Origin: Pseudomonas mucidolens | GTDB taxonomy: Bacteria; Pseudomonadota; Gammaproteobacteria; Pseudomonadales; Pseudomonadaceae | Length of the DNA stretch: 64,000 bases | Direction: 5' to 3' | Assembly (NCBI RefSeq): GCF_900106045.1 | Contig: NZ_LT629802.1 | Location: 3,906,001-3,970,000, forward strand | Shown: piece by piece, positions 1-10,600 of the stretch | How positions within the stretch are numbered: position 1 is the stretch's first letter | How the letters are laid out: every line of letters starts with the position of its first letter | The notes under the pieces: generated by a model | What the model saw: only the letters and a program-made list of their open reading frames with translations | Told to the model about the DNA's origin: nothing | Database searches by the model: none | Translations under genes and position numbers: made by a program

Positions 1-372
1 CTGCTGATCGACTGGCGCGAAGGTGAGCGCTTTTTCATGCGCCACTTGATCGACGGTGACCTGGCGGCCAACAACGGTGGCTGGCAGTGGAGTGCATCCA
101 CCGGCACCGATTCAGCGCCTTACTTCCGGATTTTCAGCCCGCTGAGCCAGTCGGAAAAATTCGACGGCGAAGGGCGTTTCATTAAGCAGTGGTTGCCGCA
201 GCTCGAGGCCCTGAACAAAAAACAAGTTCATAATCCCGATGCCCTCGGCGGTCTGTTTGGCGTGGCCGATTACCCACGGCCCATTGTCGATCTGAAAAAG
301 TCCCGCGAGCGCGCCCTGGCCGCGTTCCGCAGCCTGCCGTCGCGCCAGGCTGCGGGAGGTGCGGATGAGTGA
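1..372 (+). CDS. phrB: Deoxyribodipyrimidine photolyase, C-terminal part (5' end outside window)
   Basis: The open frame runs in from the left edge and stops at TGA 370-372, giving about 123 residues. It contains NNGGWQW followed by FRIFSP and FIKQWLP, the signature of the FAD-binding helical domain of class I CPD photolyases and cryptochromes, which repair UV cyclobutane dimers using blue light. Only the C-terminal quarter is present, so the start and the antenna domain cannot be judged. The SDR gene follows 42 bases downstream on the same strand, so the two may share a transcript. Cryptochrome function cannot be excluded from this fragment. Confidence 0.93.
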   Translation: MLIDWREGERFFMRHLIDGDLAANNGGWQWSASTGTDSAPYFRIFSPLSQSEKFDGEGRFIKQWLPQLEALNKKQVHNPDALGGLFGVADYPRPIVDLKKSRERALAAFRSLPSRQAAGGADE

Positions 373-414
373 TTTCCCGCACCGGCTCGTCCGCTGCCTG
401 AAAAGGAAAACCGT

Positions 415-1197
415 ATGAGCCCGACCGTGCCTCGTCGTTACTGGTTAACCGGCGCCAGCAGTGGTATCGGCCTGGCCCTGGCCGAGGTACTGCTCGGCAG
501 TGGCGCGCATGTGGCGCTCAGCGCTCGCTCCAGCAAGCCCCTGGAACAACTTGCCCGGCACTATCCTGGGCAAGTGCTGGTGGTCGCCGGGGACCTGACC
601 AATAGTCAGGCTGTACGCGAAATCGGCGAGCGGATTGCGCAAACCTGGGGCAGCCTGGATTCGTTGATTCTCAATGCGGGCACTTGCGAATACGTCGATG
701 CCAAGCAGCTGGATACCACCATCATCGAGCATGTGGTACGCACCAATCTGTTGGCCAGCAGCTATTGCATCGACACCGCGCGGCCACTTTTACACACCGG
801 GCAGACGCCTCATCTTGTGGGGATTGCCAGCGCCGTGACCTACCTGCCGATGCCCCGCATCGAAGCGTCGGGCACATCCCGCGCCGGCCTGCGTTACTTA
901 TTTGAATCCCTGCGTAGTGATCTGTCACCCGAAGGCATCGACGTCACCGTCGTCAGCCCGGGTTTTGTCGACACCGCGCTGACCGCGCGCAACGATTTTC
1001 CGATGCCGTTGAGCTGGCCGGCAGACAAGGCTGCCCGGCATATTTTCGCCGAGCTGGACAGCCGCCCACTGGAAATCACCTTCCCGGCGCTGTCCATCGC
1101 CACGCTCTGGCCGCTGTCGAAACCGCCGAGCCGGGCCCAACTGATCATCGGCAAGCGCATGTTGCGCAGCCCGCCGCCACACAAGGACGACCTGTGA
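415..1197 (+). CDS. Short-chain dehydrogenase/reductase (SDR)
   Basis: A 260-residue classical SDR. The N-terminus has the Rossmann cofactor motif TGASSGIG (about residues 13-20), then LILNAG (the NAG motif) and a serine in GIASAV. The expected YxxxK is not seen in its usual form: the corresponding stretch reads IEASGTSRAG, so the catalytic tyrosine appears replaced. The protein may therefore be a divergent or non-oxidoreductase member. The substrate cannot be inferred. It lies downstream of the photolyase in the same direction, a neighbourhood I associate with light- or stress-related clusters in Pseudomonas. Confidence 0.85.
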   Translation: MSPTVPRRYWLTGASSGIGLALAEVLLGSGAHVALSARSSKPLEQLARHYPGQVLVVAGDLTNSQAVREIGERIAQTWGSLDSLILNAGTCEYVDAKQLDTTIIEHVVRTNLLASSYCIDTARPLLHTGQTPHLVGIASAVTYLPMPRIEASGTSRAGLRYLFESLRSDLSPEGIDVTVVSPGFVDTALTARNDFPMPLSWPADKAARHIFAELDSRPLEITFPALSIATLWPLSKPPSRAQLIIGKRMLRSPPPHKDDL

Positions 1198-1313
1198 AAA
1201 AGTCGCCATTTCGGGCAATGACATTGCTCGGCCAGGCAGCGCTCAAAGTCTTGCACTAACGCCCGTCAGGACTTTCATACACTCAGCACCGGCTTGCCTT
1301 ACACTGCGCGCCT

Positions 1314-1619
1314 ATGACCCGAATCCCACATACTCAAATTGCCGATCCTACTGTCACCTGCGCCACCTGCGCGGCGTGCTGCTGCCAGCTGGAAGTCATG
1401 CTGATCACCGACACGGGCGTGCCTGATCGTTTTATCGACACTGACGATTGGGGTGGTGAGGTCATGCTGCGCCTGGACGACGGCTGGTGCGCCGCGCTGG
1501 ACCGCGACACAATGATGTGCACGATCTATGAGAAACGACCGTTGATTTGCCGGGAGTTCGAAATGGGCGCGCCGGAGTGCATTGAGGAACGCCAAGGGCT
1601 TGCGACGATGTATCGCTGA
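1314..1619 (+). CDS. YkgJ-family cysteine cluster protein
   Basis: A 101-residue protein with the cysteine pattern of the YkgJ/UPF0153 family: CATCAACCC near the N-terminus, GWCAAL in the middle and C-IYEKRP-x-C-REF after it. These cysteines probably bind a metal or Fe-S cluster; the biological role is unknown. The start at 1314 follows a 116-base gap after the SDR gene. It is a stand-alone gene that converges on pagL across an inverted repeat. Confidence 0.88.
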   Translation: MTRIPHTQIADPTVTCATCAACCCQLEVMLITDTGVPDRFIDTDDWGGEVMLRLDDGWCAALDRDTMMCTIYEKRPLICREFEMGAPECIEERQGLATMYR

Positions 1620-1640
1620 AGCAATACCTACCTTTTTATC

Positions 1641-1680
1641 CCGTAGCAGCTGCCACGCTTTGAAAAGGCAACTGCTACGG
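1641..1680. terminator. Inverted repeat between convergent genes, probable two-way terminator
   Basis: CCGTAGCAG at 1641-1649 is mirrored by CTGCTACGG at 1672-1680, with GCC/GGC extending the arms inward. The hairpin sits in the 75-base gap between the convergent ykgJ-like and pagL genes. There is no strong T-tract, so termination is inferred from position and symmetry. It also resembles short intergenic repeats common in Pseudomonas. Confidence 0.55.
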
Positions 1681-1694
1681 AGCGTCGTCAGGAT

Positions 1695-2213
1695 TTACAG
1701 CGCCATGGTGTAGTGCAGCGAATAGCTTTCGACACCGTCGTTATGGCTGCTGATTCCAGCATTGGAGTAGTGCGTGGCGCGAATGCCCACTTCATGCCCG
1801 CCAGCAAACCGCAGACCGAAACCCAGACGATCCTCGAACTGGAAAGCCTGGCCGATGTTGTTGTCTTCGATCTGGGTGCGGGAGAACAAGGCCACCCCAA
1901 TCCCGGCTTCGATGTAAGGTTTTACCGACGCCCCGGCAAACTCATACACAAACACCGGCGAAAACGACAGGCTGCTCACGCTCGCGCGCTCGTCACCGTC
2001 CCAGAAAGTATAAGCGCCGCTCCAGTAACCGGTCAGGCGCCCCACGTCGCTCTGCCACCAGCTTTTATCCCAGTCCGACTGCACGCCCAGGCGATAGGTC
2101 ATGGTCGAATGGCTGGTATGCCCTACACCGAATTCCAGGCCTGCGGCCTGGGCTGAAACCGAGTGCCCCACCACTACGGCTGCAATCGCAGCCAAACAGA
2201 ACAAGCGCTTCAT
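1695..2213 (-). CDS. pagL: Lipid A 3-O-deacylase PagL-like outer-membrane protein
   Basis: About 172 residues from ATG 2213 (MKRLFCL), which gives a normal signal peptide ending near SVSAQA; a start six codons upstream would put extra residues before it. The mature part is a small beta-barrel with alternating hydrophobic strands and ends in an aromatic-rich strand (YSLHYTMAL). The HYSNAGI motif carries the His-Ser pair that is catalytic in PagL, with a nearby acidic residue. PagL removes the 3-O acyl chain of lipid A in the outer leaflet, remodelling LPS. It is transcribed alone, towards ykgJ. Confidence 0.87.
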   Translation of the reverse strand: MKRLFCLAAIAAVVVGHSVSAQAAGLEFGVGHTSHSTMTYRLGVQSDWDKSWWQSDVGRLTGYWSGAYTFWDGDERASVSSLSFSPVFVYEFAGASVKPYIEAGIGVALFSRTQIEDNNIGQAFQFEDRLGFGLRFAGGHEVGIRATHYSNAGISSHNDGVESYSLHYTMAL

Positions 2214-2319
2214 ATGAAACATCCTTCCCACGAAGTTATAGGGGGTTGCCGCTCAAAAGCTATAGAAGCCGACATTTACGCAGAAGTTCAGTCTAATAAA
2301 CCATTATTTCACGAACTTT

Positions 2320-3114
2320 TCACAGAGCAAATTTTTGCACAATGCCGGCATTTTTCCACAGTTTGGGTAGGATATTTCGGAGATGCTGCAGATCGCCGCT
2401 GGTCCAGAATTGTGTCGCTTGGGGATTGCCTTCAGCCAGCAGGTCGCCTTCAGCCAACAGGCGTTGTAACTGACGGGCCACCGCGGCGCCGGTGTCGATC
2501 AGGATGATCGAGGGGGGCAGCATCTGCGCCAGCAGCGGTTTGAGAAAGGGATAATGGGTGCATCCCAGGATAATCGTGTCGCACCCGGCTTCGAGCAGCG
2601 GCTCGACATACACCTGTAGCAACTGACGCAGCGCCGGGCTGTCGAGATCACCAGTCTCGATCAGCTCCACCAGTCCCGGGCACGGCTGGGTAACCACCCG
2701 CACATCGCTGGCAAAGCGGTCCAGCAACGCGGCGAATTTGGCACTTTGCAAGGTGCCGGTGGTGGCCAGCACGCCAACCACGCCGCTGCGAGTCGCTGCC
2801 GCAGCAGGCTTGACCGCCGGTTCCATTCCCACCAACGGCCAATCGGGAAAATCCCGGCGCAGCTCAGCCACTGCGGCAACCGTCGCGGTGTTGCAGGCGA
2901 TCACAAAGGCCTTGGCGCCCTGCTCACGGAAAAATCCGGCGATCAGGTGCGACCGCTCACGAATGAATTCAGGAGTTTTCTCACCGTAAGGGATGTGCCC
3001 GCAATCCGCCACGTACAACAGCGACTCGTGGGGCAACAGACGCTGGATTTCGTCCAGTACCGAGAGACCGCCGACACCGGAGTCGAACACACCAATCGGT
3101 GCATCCTTAACCAT
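2320..3114 (-). CDS. murI: Glutamate racemase
   Basis: 264 residues from ATG 3114. The sequence starts [15 protein letters not shown] and has the two catalytic cysteine regions, [12 protein letters not shown] and [13 protein letters not shown]. It interconverts L- and D-glutamate for the peptidoglycan stem peptide. A longer frame begins at 3165, but the extra residues are not family-like and lie inside moeB; ATG 3114 overlaps the moeB stop by 8 bases, suggesting translational coupling. Last gene of the hemA-prfA-prmC-moeB-murI run. Confidence 0.96.
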   Translation of the reverse strand: MVKDAPIGVFDSGVGGLSVLDEIQRLLPHESLLYVADCGHIPYGEKTPEFIRERSHLIAGFFREQGAKAFVIACNTATVAAVAELRRDFPDWPLVGMEPAVKPAAAATRSGVVGVLATTGTLQSAKFAALLDRFASDVRVVTQPCPGLVELIETGDLDSPALRQLLQVYVEPLLEAGCDTIILGCTHYPFLKPLLAQMLPPSIILIDTGAAVARQLQRLLAEGDLLAEGNPQATQFWTSGDLQHLRNILPKLWKNAGIVQKFAL

Positions 3115-3862
3115 GATGACTGCCGCACACGCTGCAACCCGGATCGCGCTTGACCCGCAGCTCACGGAAACGCGTGCTCAAGGCATCGATCAATAACAGG
3201 CGGCCTACCAGCGGCTCACCAAAACCGGCCAGTAGCTTCAAGGCTTCCAAGGCTTGCAGACTGCCGACCAGTCCCACCAGCGGGCCGACGACACCGGCTT
3301 CGCTACAGGTCAGTTCAGTTTCACTGCCGTGCCCGTATAAACAGTGGTAGCACGGGCTTTCTGGGCGACGCGGATCAAACACCGAGAGCTGTCCATCCAG
3401 GCGAATCGCCGCGCCGCTGACCAAGGGCTTGCCAGCAGCCACGCACGCCGCGTTCACCGCTTCGCGCGTGGAGAAGTTGTCCGAGCAATCGAGCACCACA
3501 TCCACGCCGGCAACCGCGGCCGACAGCGAATCCGCGTTCAGTGCCGCACGATGGGCAACCAAGAGGACCTCGGGGTTGATCGCGTTCAGGCGACGGATCG
3601 CCGAGTCGACCTTGCTCAGGCCGACGCTGTCGGTATCGTGGATGATCTGGCGCTGCAAGTTGGTCAGGTCGACCGTGTCGAAATCCGCCAGATGCAGTTC
3701 GCCGACACCGGCCGCAGCGAGGTACAAAGCGACCGGCGCGCCCAGTCCTCCCAGGCCGACGATCAGCGCGCGACTGTTTTTCAGGCGCAACTGACCTTCA
3801 ATGTCGACATGCTGCAACAGAATTTGTCGGCTATAGCGCAGCAATTCCTGATCGGTCAGCAC
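3107..3862 (-). CDS. moeB: Molybdopterin-synthase adenylyltransferase (MoeB/ThiF family)
   Basis: 251 residues. The ATP-binding loop reads [19 protein letters not shown], followed by [13 protein letters not shown] and the zinc-binding pairs CYHC and CSVCG. There is no C-terminal rhodanese domain, as in bacterial MoeB. It adenylates the C-terminal glycine of a ubiquitin-like sulfur carrier (MoaD for molybdenum cofactor, or ThiS). It overlaps prmC by 7 bases and murI by 8, so it is part of a tightly coupled operon. Confidence 0.93.
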   Translation of the reverse strand: MLTDQELLRYSRQILLQHVDIEGQLRLKNSRALIVGLGGLGAPVALYLAAAGVGELHLADFDTVDLTNLQRQIIHDTDSVGLSKVDSAIRRLNAINPEVLLVAHRAALNADSLSAAVAGVDVVLDCSDNFSTREAVNAACVAAGKPLVSGAAIRLDGQLSVFDPRRPESPCYHCLYGHGSETELTCSEAGVVGPLVGLVGSLQALEALKLLAGFGEPLVGRLLLIDALSTRFRELRVKRDPGCSVCGSHHG

Positions 3863-4686
3863 GGCCGATGCCCCAGGCTGATACGCTCATGCCCACCGAG
3901 GTCGACACGGCTGTGAATCGCCTCGAAACCTTGCGCCAGCAGCAGTTCGCGAACAGCCGCGGCCTGGTCATAACCGTGTTCCAGCAACAGCCAGCCGCCA
4001 CTCTCCAGATGCGCAGGCGCCTGGGCGATGATCAAACGCAGATCGTCGAGACCGTCGTGGCCCGCGACCAAGGCGCTGGCCGGCTCGAAGCGCACATCGC
4101 CGGCCACCAGATGCGGGTCGGTGGCGGCGATATAGGGCGGGTTGCTGATGATCAGGTGGTAAGTGTGATCCTTCAAGGCGCTGAACCAATGGCTGCTCAG
4201 CACCGTTGCGTTGTTCAGACGCAGGCGCTGGCGATTGCGCTCGGCCAGGGCCACGGCTTCCAGCACACGATCCACCGCGGTCACCTTCCAGGCCGGACGC
4301 TCGCTGGCCAGGGCCAGGGCAATCGCGCCGCTGCCGGTGCCCAGGTCGAGGACCTTGGCGGACGTGGCGGGCAGCAATTGCAGTGCGGCTTCCACCAACA
4401 TCTCGGTTTCCGGGCGGGGAATCAGCGTGTGGGGCGCGACTTCCAGGTCGAGCTTCCAGAAACCTTGCTGGCCGAGGATATAGGCCACCGGCTCACCGGT
4501 GCGGCGACGCTGCAGGTAATCGGCAAAGAGCAGCGCGTCTTCGCTGCTGACGATCTTTTCCGGCCAGGTGTGCAGATAGCTGCGGGTCTTGCCCAGGGCC
4601 GCGGCCAGCAACAGCTCCGCATCCAGACGCGCGGTGGGCGAGTCTGGCAGCTCGGCGGCGCGTAACAGGCTGGCAATAATGGTCAT
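3856..4686 (-). CDS. prmC: Release factor N5-glutamine methyltransferase
   Basis: 276 residues. It shows the SAM-binding motif VLDLGTGSGAIALALA and the amide-methylating NPPY motif in LIISNPPYIA, with the PrmC/HemK N-terminal helical domain in front. It methylates the glutamine of the GGQ motif in RF1 and RF2. The adjacent upstream gene, prfA, encodes its substrate, and the two are separated by no bases (prfA ends at 4687). Confidence 0.97.
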   Translation of the reverse strand: MTIIASLLRAAELPDSPTARLDAELLLAAALGKTRSYLHTWPEKIVSSEDALLFADYLQRRRTGEPVAYILGQQGFWKLDLEVAPHTLIPRPETEMLVEAALQLLPATSAKVLDLGTGSGAIALALASERPAWKVTAVDRVLEAVALAERNRQRLRLNNATVLSSHWFSALKDHTYHLIISNPPYIAATDPHLVAGDVRFEPASALVAGHDGLDDLRLIIAQAPAHLESGGWLLLEHGYDQAAAVRELLLAQGFEAIHSRVDLGGHERISLGHRPC

Positions 4687-5769
4687 TTATTCACCTATCG
4701 CGGCCAGTTGATCGGCCTGGTACTCGGCCAGCAACGGCTCGATCACCGCGTCCACGCCGCCGGCGAGGATTTCGTCCAGGGAATACAGGGTCAAGTTGAC
4801 CCGGTGGTCGGTGACCCGACCTTGAGCAAAGTTGTAGGTACGAATGCGTTCGGAGCGGTCACCCGATCCCACCAGCAATTTGCGCTCGCTGGCAATCGCG
4901 TTGGCGGCGGCGCTGGTCTGCTGGTCATTGAGCTTGGCCGACAGCCAGGACATGGCCCGCGCACGGTTCTTGTGCTGGGAGCGCTCTTCCTGGCATTCCA
5001 CCACAATCCCGGATGGCAAGTGCGTGATACGGATCGCCGAGTCGGTCTTGTTGACGTGCTGCCCACCAGCCCCCGATGAACGGTAAGTGTCGACGCGCAA
5101 GTCCGCCGGATTGATCTCGATGGCTTCCTGTTCGTCCGGCTCGGGCAACACGGCCACGGTGCAGGCCGAGGTGTGGATTCGGCCCTGGGATTCGGTCGCC
5201 GGGACACGCTGTACGCGGTGAACGCCGGACTCGAATTTCAGCTTGCCATAGACGTTCTCCCCCTCCACTCGGGCGATGACTTCTTTATAACCGCCATGTT
5301 CGCCTTCGTTTTCGGAGAGAATTTCCACGCGCCAGCCGCGTCGCTCGGCATAGCGCGAATACATGCGAAACAGGTCGCCGGAAAAAATCGCTGCCTCGTC
5401 ACCGCCGGTACCCGCACGAATCTCCAGGAACACGTTGCGCCCATCGTTAGGGTCTTTGGGCAACAGCATGCGTTGCAGGTCGCCTTCCAGTTCAACAAGC
5501 TTGTCCTTGGCTTCGCGGACTTCTTCGACGGCCATTTCGCGCATGTCCGGGTCGCTGTCCTTGAGTAGCGCCTGAGCGCCCTCGAGGTCGGCCTGAACCT
5601 TCAGCAACTGTTTATAAGTGACCACAATGGGTTCAACTTCCGCGTACTCCTTCGAATAAGTGCGGAACTTGTTTTGATCGGAAATGACTTCGCCATCGCC
5701 GAGCAAGGCGGTCAATTCTTCGAAGCGATCCTGGAGAACGTCCAGTTTATTGAGCAGTGACGCTTTCAT
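4687..5769 (-). CDS. prfA: Peptide chain release factor 1 (RF1)
   Basis: 360 residues, the usual RF1 length. The catalytic loop reads [17 protein letters not shown] (GGQ hydrolyses the peptidyl-tRNA ester). A PxT-type anticodon-like motif ([14 protein letters not shown]) gives stop codon specificity for UAA/UAG. It starts 4 bases inside the end of hemA (ATGA overlap), so it is co-translated with hemA. Cytosolic, acts at the ribosomal A site. Confidence 0.98.
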   Translation of the reverse strand: MKASLLNKLDVLQDRFEELTALLGDGEVISDQNKFRTYSKEYAEVEPIVVTYKQLLKVQADLEGAQALLKDSDPDMREMAVEEVREAKDKLVELEGDLQRMLLPKDPNDGRNVFLEIRAGTGGDEAAIFSGDLFRMYSRYAERRGWRVEILSENEGEHGGYKEVIARVEGENVYGKLKFESGVHRVQRVPATESQGRIHTSACTVAVLPEPDEQEAIEINPADLRVDTYRSSGAGGQHVNKTDSAIRITHLPSGIVVECQEERSQHKNRARAMSWLSAKLNDQQTSAAANAIASERKLLVGSGDRSERIRTYNFAQGRVTDHRVNLTLYSLDEILAGGVDAVIEPLLAEYQADQLAAIGE

Positions 5770-7055
5770 TGCGGTTTTTTATCCGAAGAGCTATCCGTCG
5801 CGCCCTCACCGAGGGCAAAGAGTTCCTGGGCCATGGCCAGCGCATCGAGGCGGCCTTCGGCAGTCAGTTTTTTAAGCTGTACGCTGGGTGCATGCAGTAA
5901 CTTGTTGGTGAGGCCACGGGCCAATTGCATCAGGACCTCTTCCGCGCTGCTGCCATTGGCGAGCATACGCTGGGCCTTGCTCAATTCCTCGTCCCGCAGG
6001 CGCTCGCCTTGCTGGCGGTAGGCCTTGAGCACATCCACGGCGGCCAGCTCACGCAAGCGCACCATGAAGTCATCGGCGCCTACAGCAACCATTTCCTCGG
6101 CCGCCTGGGCGGCGCCCTGGCGACTCTTGAGGTTTTCAGCGACCACTTCGTGCAAGTCGTCGACGCTATAGAGGTAAACATCGTCCAACTCGCCGACTTC
6201 CGGCTCGATATCCCGGGGAACGGCGATATCCACCATGAAAATCGGCTTGTGCTTGCGCAGCTTCAAGGCACTTTCCACCGCGCCTTTGCCCAGGATCGGC
6301 AGTTGGCTGGCAGTGGAACTGATGACGATATCGCTGCGCACCAGTTCGGCCGGGATGTCCGCGAGCAGCACCGCATGGGCGCCAAACTCTTCGGCGAGGA
6401 TGCTGGCGCGCTCCAGGGTACGGTTGGCCACCACGATACGCTTGACCCCGAGGTCATGCAGGTGCCGGGCGACCAGCGTGATGGTCTCGCCCGCGCCGAT
6501 CAGCAGCGCCTGGCTGCGTTGCAGGTCGCTGAAGATCTGCTTGGCCAGGCTCACCGCGGCAAACGCCACCGACACCGGGTTTTCACCGATAGCGGTGTCG
6601 GTCCGGACCTGCTTGGCCGAATTGAATGTTGCCTGGAACAAGCGCCCCAACAGCGGCCCGACGGTCCCGGCTTCACGGGCCACGGCGTAGGCGGACTTCA
6701 TCTGGCCGAGGATCTGCGGTTCGCCCAATACCAGCGAGTCGAGCCCGGCGGCCACGCGCATCATGTGACGAACGGCCGCATCGTCTTCATGCACATAGGC
6801 GCTGGCGCGCAGGTCATCGAGGCTCAAATGGTGGTAATCGGCCAGCCAGCGCAGCACGACATCCGACGAAAGATGCTCCTGCTCTATATAGAGCTCGCTG
6901 CGATTGCAGGTGGAAAGGATCGCAGCTTCGCGGCTGTCGGTAAGCCGACAGAGCTGCTGCAAAGCCTCAACCAATTGCTCCGGAGTAAACGCCACGCGCT
7001 CGCGGACGTCTACAGAAGCAGTCTTGTGGTTGATACCTAGAGCAAGGAAGGCCAT
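5766..7055 (-). CDS. hemA: Glutamyl-tRNA reductase
   Basis: 429 residues. It opens with [20 protein letters not shown] and includes [10 protein letters not shown], where the cysteine is the catalytic nucleophile; an NADPH-binding region with GAGETI follows, then the dimerisation helices. It reduces glutamyl-tRNA to glutamate-1-semialdehyde, the first committed step of tetrapyrrole synthesis. It heads the leftward five-gene run and is divergent from the TPR lipoprotein/lolB genes, with a REPIN in the 310-base gap. Confidence 0.98.
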   Translation of the reverse strand: MAFLALGINHKTASVDVRERVAFTPEQLVEALQQLCRLTDSREAAILSTCNRSELYIEQEHLSSDVVLRWLADYHHLSLDDLRASAYVHEDDAAVRHMMRVAAGLDSLVLGEPQILGQMKSAYAVAREAGTVGPLLGRLFQATFNSAKQVRTDTAIGENPVSVAFAAVSLAKQIFSDLQRSQALLIGAGETITLVARHLHDLGVKRIVVANRTLERASILAEEFGAHAVLLADIPAELVRSDIVISSTASQLPILGKGAVESALKLRKHKPIFMVDIAVPRDIEPEVGELDDVYLYSVDDLHEVVAENLKSRQGAAQAAEEMVAVGADDFMVRLRELAAVDVLKAYRQQGERLRDEELSKAQRMLANGSSAEEVLMQLARGLTNKLLHAPSVQLKKLTAEGRLDALAMAQELFALGEGATDSSSDKKPQ

Positions 7056-7161
7056 TCAATATCGCTGATGATGTCGGGAAGCCGACAATTGTCCTACTTC
7101 GAAAGGGCCAGAACAACCACCGTTGTCTATTGTCCCAATACCTTGTGCCTATAAATGCATC

Positions 7162-7263
7162 TTGTAGGAGCGAGCTCGCTCGCGAAAATCGTCAACGATA
7201 ACGCGGGAAGCCTGGCGCCCAGCGCCGTTCTCAGGTTTTTCGCGAGCGAGCTCGCTCCTACAA
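7162..7263. repeat. REP doublet (REPIN) between hemA and the TPR lipoprotein gene
   Basis: Two inverted REP units flank a short loop. The left arm, 7162-7188, begins TTGTAGGAGCGAGCTCGC; the right arm, 7236-7263, is its near-perfect reverse complement. This is the common P. fluorescens-type REP family, moved by RAYT transposases located elsewhere. It fills most of the 310-base divergent intergenic region (7056-7365), where the hemA and TPR-gene promoters must also lie; no clear -35/-10 was picked. Confidence 0.88.
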
Positions 7264-7365
7264 AGGCAAAAGGCCGCAATAGTCGTATTCCGAGTGCCCC
7301 GGTTATGTTTGGCCGGAGGCTTGTGTCATGATGATCCGACCGCAGGTTAGTCGTCCTCTTCCTAT

Positions 7366-9090
7366 ATGAATAGATCTTCCGCGTTGCTCCTCGCTTTTGT
7401 CTTCCTCAGCGGCTGCCAGACCATGGCCCCGGTGTCGCCGGAGAGTTCCCCGCCGGCGGAAGACAGCATTCCCGTCCCTGAAAAGCCCAAGGTTTACTCC
7501 TCGTTCAGTGAAGAAACGGTGTTCAGCCTGCTGAGCGCGGAGCTGGCTGGTCAGCGCAACCGTTTTGACATTGCCCTGGACAACTATGTCACCCAGGCCA
7601 TCAATACCCAGGATCCAGGCATCTCCGAGCGGGCGTTCCGTATCGCCGAGTACCTGGGAGCCGATCAGGCCGCACTGGATACGTCGATGATCTGGGCGAA
7701 AAATGCCCCGGATGACCTCGAAGCGCAGCGCGCCGCGGCGATCCAGCTGGCGCGTACCGGACGCTACGATGACTCCATGTTTTATATGGAGAAAGTGCTG
7801 CAGGGCAAAGGTGACACGCATTTCGATTTCCTCGCGCTGTCGGCCGCCGATACCGACCAGGACACACGCGATGGCCTGATGAAAAGTTTTGACCGCCTGC
7901 TGCAAAAGCACCCGAGCAATAGCCAGTTGGTGTTTGGCAAGGCGCTGTTGCTGCAACAGGATGACGAAGCCGAGGCGGCGCTGAAGCTGCTGGAGCAACA
8001 TCCGCCGGAAGCCGGTGAGGTGGCTCCCCTGCTGCTGCGGGCGCGCCTGCTGCAAAGCCTCAATCGCGGCAAGGAAGCTTTGCCATTGCTGCAAAAAAGC
8101 ATCAAGCAATACCCGGACGACAAGCGTCTGCGCCTGACCTACGCGCGCATGCTGGTAGAGCAAGACCGCATGGAGGACGCCAAAGTGGAGTTCGCCAGTC
8201 TGGTCCAGCAATACCCGGACGACGACGAATTGCGCTATTCCCTGGCGCTGGTCTGCCTCGAAGCCAAGGCCTGGCAAGAGGCCAAGAACTACCTGGAAGA
8301 GCTGATCGCGCGGGAAAGCCATGTCGATTCGGCGCATCTGAATCTGGGGCGTATCGCCGAGGAGCTGGATGACCCGCAAGGGGCGCTGATCGAGTATGCC
8401 AAGGTCGGTCCCGGCAACGATTATCTGCCGGCCCAGTTGCGCCAAGCCGACATCCTGATGAGCAACGGTCGCACCGACGAAGCGGAAAAACGTCTGGCAG
8501 CGGCGCGCGAGGACCAGCCCGACTACGCCATCCAGCTTTACCTGATCCAGGCCGAGACCTTGTCGGCCAACAACCGGGGAGACCGCGCCTGGAAAATCCT
8601 CGCGCAGGCTCTGCTGCAATACCCCGACGACCTGAATTTGTTGTACACCCGCGCCATGCTGGCCGAGAAACGCAATGACCTGGCACAGATGGAGAAAGAC
8701 CTGCGCCTGATCATCAAGCGCGATCCGGACAACGCCATGGCACTGAACGCCCTGGGCTACACCCTGTCTGACCGTACAACGCGTTATGCCGAAGCCAAGG
8801 TCCTGATCGAGCAGGCACACCGCATAAACCCGGAAGATCCGGCGGTGCTCGACAGCCTGGGCTGGGTGAATTACCGCCTGGGCAACCTGGTTGAAGCCGA
8901 ACGCCTGCTGCGCCAGGCGCTGGAGCGCTTCCCCGATCAGGAGATCGCCGCTCACCTGGGCGAAGTACTCTGGGCTCAGGGCAAGCAACGCGAAGCCAGA
9001 CAAATCTGGGGCAAGTTCCTCAAGGAACAACCCGAAAGCCCTATCCTGCGCAGCACCATCAAGCGCCTGACCGGATCCGAGACCCTTTAA
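7366..9090 (+). CDS. Tetratricopeptide-repeat lipoprotein
   Basis: 574 residues. A lipoprotein signal peptide ends in the lipobox LSGC (Cys about residue 17). The rest is a chain of TPR helices with recurring A-x-x-Y-P-D-D and NALGY / DSLGWV-x-Y-RLG repeats, most conserved at the C-terminus. It is probably an outer-membrane lipoprotein that scaffolds other envelope proteins. It lies 4 bases before lolB, the lipoprotein outer-membrane receptor. Conserved next to lolB in pseudomonads as far as I know; exact role unknown. Confidence 0.9.
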   Translation: MNRSSALLLAFVFLSGCQTMAPVSPESSPPAEDSIPVPEKPKVYSSFSEETVFSLLSAELAGQRNRFDIALDNYVTQAINTQDPGISERAFRIAEYLGADQAALDTSMIWAKNAPDDLEAQRAAAIQLARTGRYDDSMFYMEKVLQGKGDTHFDFLALSAADTDQDTRDGLMKSFDRLLQKHPSNSQLVFGKALLLQQDDEAEAALKLLEQHPPEAGEVAPLLLRARLLQSLNRGKEALPLLQKSIKQYPDDKRLRLTYARMLVEQDRMEDAKVEFASLVQQYPDDDELRYSLALVCLEAKAWQEAKNYLEELIARESHVDSAHLNLGRIAEELDDPQGALIEYAKVGPGNDYLPAQLRQADILMSNGRTDEAEKRLAAAREDQPDYAIQLYLIQAETLSANNRGDRAWKILAQALLQYPDDLNLLYTRAMLAEKRNDLAQMEKDLRLIIKRDPDNAMALNALGYTLSDRTTRYAEAKVLIEQAHRINPEDPAVLDSLGWVNYRLGNLVEAERLLRQALERFPDQEIAAHLGEVLWAQGKQREARQIWGKFLKEQPESPILRSTIKRLTGSETL

Positions 9091-9094
9091 TTCT

Positions 9095-9712
9095 ATGTTT
9101 TTGCGCCACGCCATCGTTTTCAGTTTTATCGCCCTGCTCGCCGGTTGCGCGGGCTTCGGGGCTCGCGAGTCCGTTGAAGGCCAGGGCAACCCGGCGCAAT
9201 GGCGCCAGCACAAGGCGCAACTGAGCAGCCTCGACGGCTGGCAGATCAATGGCAAGGTCGGCATTCGCGCCCCGAAGGATTCGGGTAGCGGCACCCTGTT
9301 CTGGCTGCAACGCCAGGATTACTACGACATTCGCCTATCCGGGCCGCTGGGTCGTGGTGCCGCGCGCCTGACCGGCCGTCCGGGGCAAGTCAGCCTTGAA
9401 GTGGCCAATCAAGGCCGTTATGAAGCACCGACCCCGGAAGCCTTGCTGGAAGAACAGATGGGCTGGAAATTACCGGTCTCGCATCTGGTCTGGTGGGTGC
9501 GTGGCTTGCCCGCGCCTGACAGCAAAAGCCGCCTGAGCCTTAACGGCGACAGCCGCCTGGCCACCCTGGAGCAGGATGGCTGGCAGGTCGAATACCTGAG
9601 CTATGCCGAACAGAACGGTTACTGGCTGCCCGAACGCATCAAGCTGCACGGCACCGATCTCGACGTCACGCTGGTGGTCAAGGACTGGCAACCGCGCAAG
9701 CTGGGGCAATGA
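9095..9712 (+). CDS. lolB: Outer-membrane lipoprotein receptor LolB
   Basis: 205 residues. A lipobox LLAGC is followed by the LolB fold: W-Q-x-x-G-K-V-G-I-R ([10 protein letters not shown]), then SGTLFW and the region [14 protein letters not shown]. LolB accepts lipoproteins from LolA and inserts them in the outer membrane. It starts 4 bases after the TPR lipoprotein stop and is followed one base after its own stop by ispE, the order typical of Pseudomonas. Confidence 0.95.
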   Translation: MFLRHAIVFSFIALLAGCAGFGARESVEGQGNPAQWRQHKAQLSSLDGWQINGKVGIRAPKDSGSGTLFWLQRQDYYDIRLSGPLGRGAARLTGRPGQVSLEVANQGRYEAPTPEALLEEQMGWKLPVSHLVWWVRGLPAPDSKSRLSLNGDSRLATLEQDGWQVEYLSYAEQNGYWLPERIKLHGTDLDVTLVVKDWQPRKLGQ

Positions 9713-9713
9713 C

Positions 9714-10562
9714 ATGAGTGAACGCCTGACCCTGCCCTCGCCGGCCAAACTCAATTTGATGCTGCATATTCTTGGTCGCCGTGAAGACGGTTATCACGAA
9801 CTGCAGACACTCTTTCAATTTCTCGACTACGGCGACGAATTGACCTTTGCCGTGCGCGACGACGGCGTGATTCAACTGCACACGGAATTTGAAGGCGTGC
9901 CTCACGACAGCAACCTCATCGTGAAGGCGGCAAAAAAACTTCAGGAACAATCCGACTGCTCGCTTGGCATCGATATCTGGATCGACAAGATCCTGCCCAT
10001 GGGCGGCGGCATCGGCGGTGGCAGCTCCAACGCCGCGACCACCTTGCTCGGCCTGAACCACTTGTGGCAATTGGGCTGGGACGAAGATCGTCTCGCCGCG
10101 CTGGGCCTGACACTGGGTGCCGACGTCCCGGTTTTCGTGCGCGGACACGCCGCTTTTGCCGAAGGCGTCGGGGAAAAACTCACCCCCGTAGAACCCGAAG
10201 AGCCGTGGTATGTCGTGCTTGTGCCGCAAGTATCTGTAAGTACAGCAGAAATTTTTTCAGATCGGTTGTTGACACGTAACTCTTCTCCCATTAAAGTGCG
10301 CCCCGTTCCCAAGGGAAACAGTCGAAATGACTGCTTACCGGTTGTAGCAAGGCGTTATCCAGAGGTACGTAACGCTTTGAATTTGTTAGGTAAATTTACC
10401 GAAGCAAAATTAACTGGTACTGGAAGTTGTGTGTTTGGGGGCTTCCCAAGCAAAGCTGAAGCTGATAAAGTCTCGGCCCTTCTTACAGAGACCCTTACAG
10501 GGTTTGTAGCAAAGGGAAGCAACGTTTCGATGTTGCATCGCAAGCTGCAAAGTCTGCTCTAA
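9714..10562 (+). CDS. ispE: 4-diphosphocytidyl-2-C-methyl-D-erythritol kinase
   Basis: 282 residues from ATG 9714, one base after the lolB stop; a longer frame from 9603 would run inside lolB. GHMP-kinase motifs are clear: [14 protein letters not shown] start and the ATP loop [15 protein letters not shown]. It phosphorylates CDP-methylerythritol in the MEP isoprenoid pathway. Odd feature: from about codon 172 (near 10225) the codon usage changes sharply to AT-rich third positions (GTA, ACA, TTA, AAA, GTT) until the stop, unlike the first half and unlike its neighbours, while the protein stays family-like ([10 protein letters not shown]). Confidence 0.96.
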   Translation: MSERLTLPSPAKLNLMLHILGRREDGYHELQTLFQFLDYGDELTFAVRDDGVIQLHTEFEGVPHDSNLIVKAAKKLQEQSDCSLGIDIWIDKILPMGGGIGGGSSNAATTLLGLNHLWQLGWDEDRLAALGLTLGADVPVFVRGHAAFAEGVGEKLTPVEPEEPWYVVLVPQVSVSTAEIFSDRLLTRNSSPIKVRPVPKGNSRNDCLPVVARRYPEVRNALNLLGKFTEAKLTGTGSCVFGGFPSKAEADKVSALLTETLTGFVAKGSNVSMLHRKLQSLL

Positions 10563-10600
10563 AAAGGAACCGGGTACTGGGTACTCGTTGCAACAGATAC

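Noticed and set aside
7303..9294. 663-codon open frame on the minus strand
   Set aside because: It is the antisense shadow of the TPR lipoprotein gene and lolB start; composition is repetitive Gln/Leu/Val, no start signal, and the plus-strand genes are certain.
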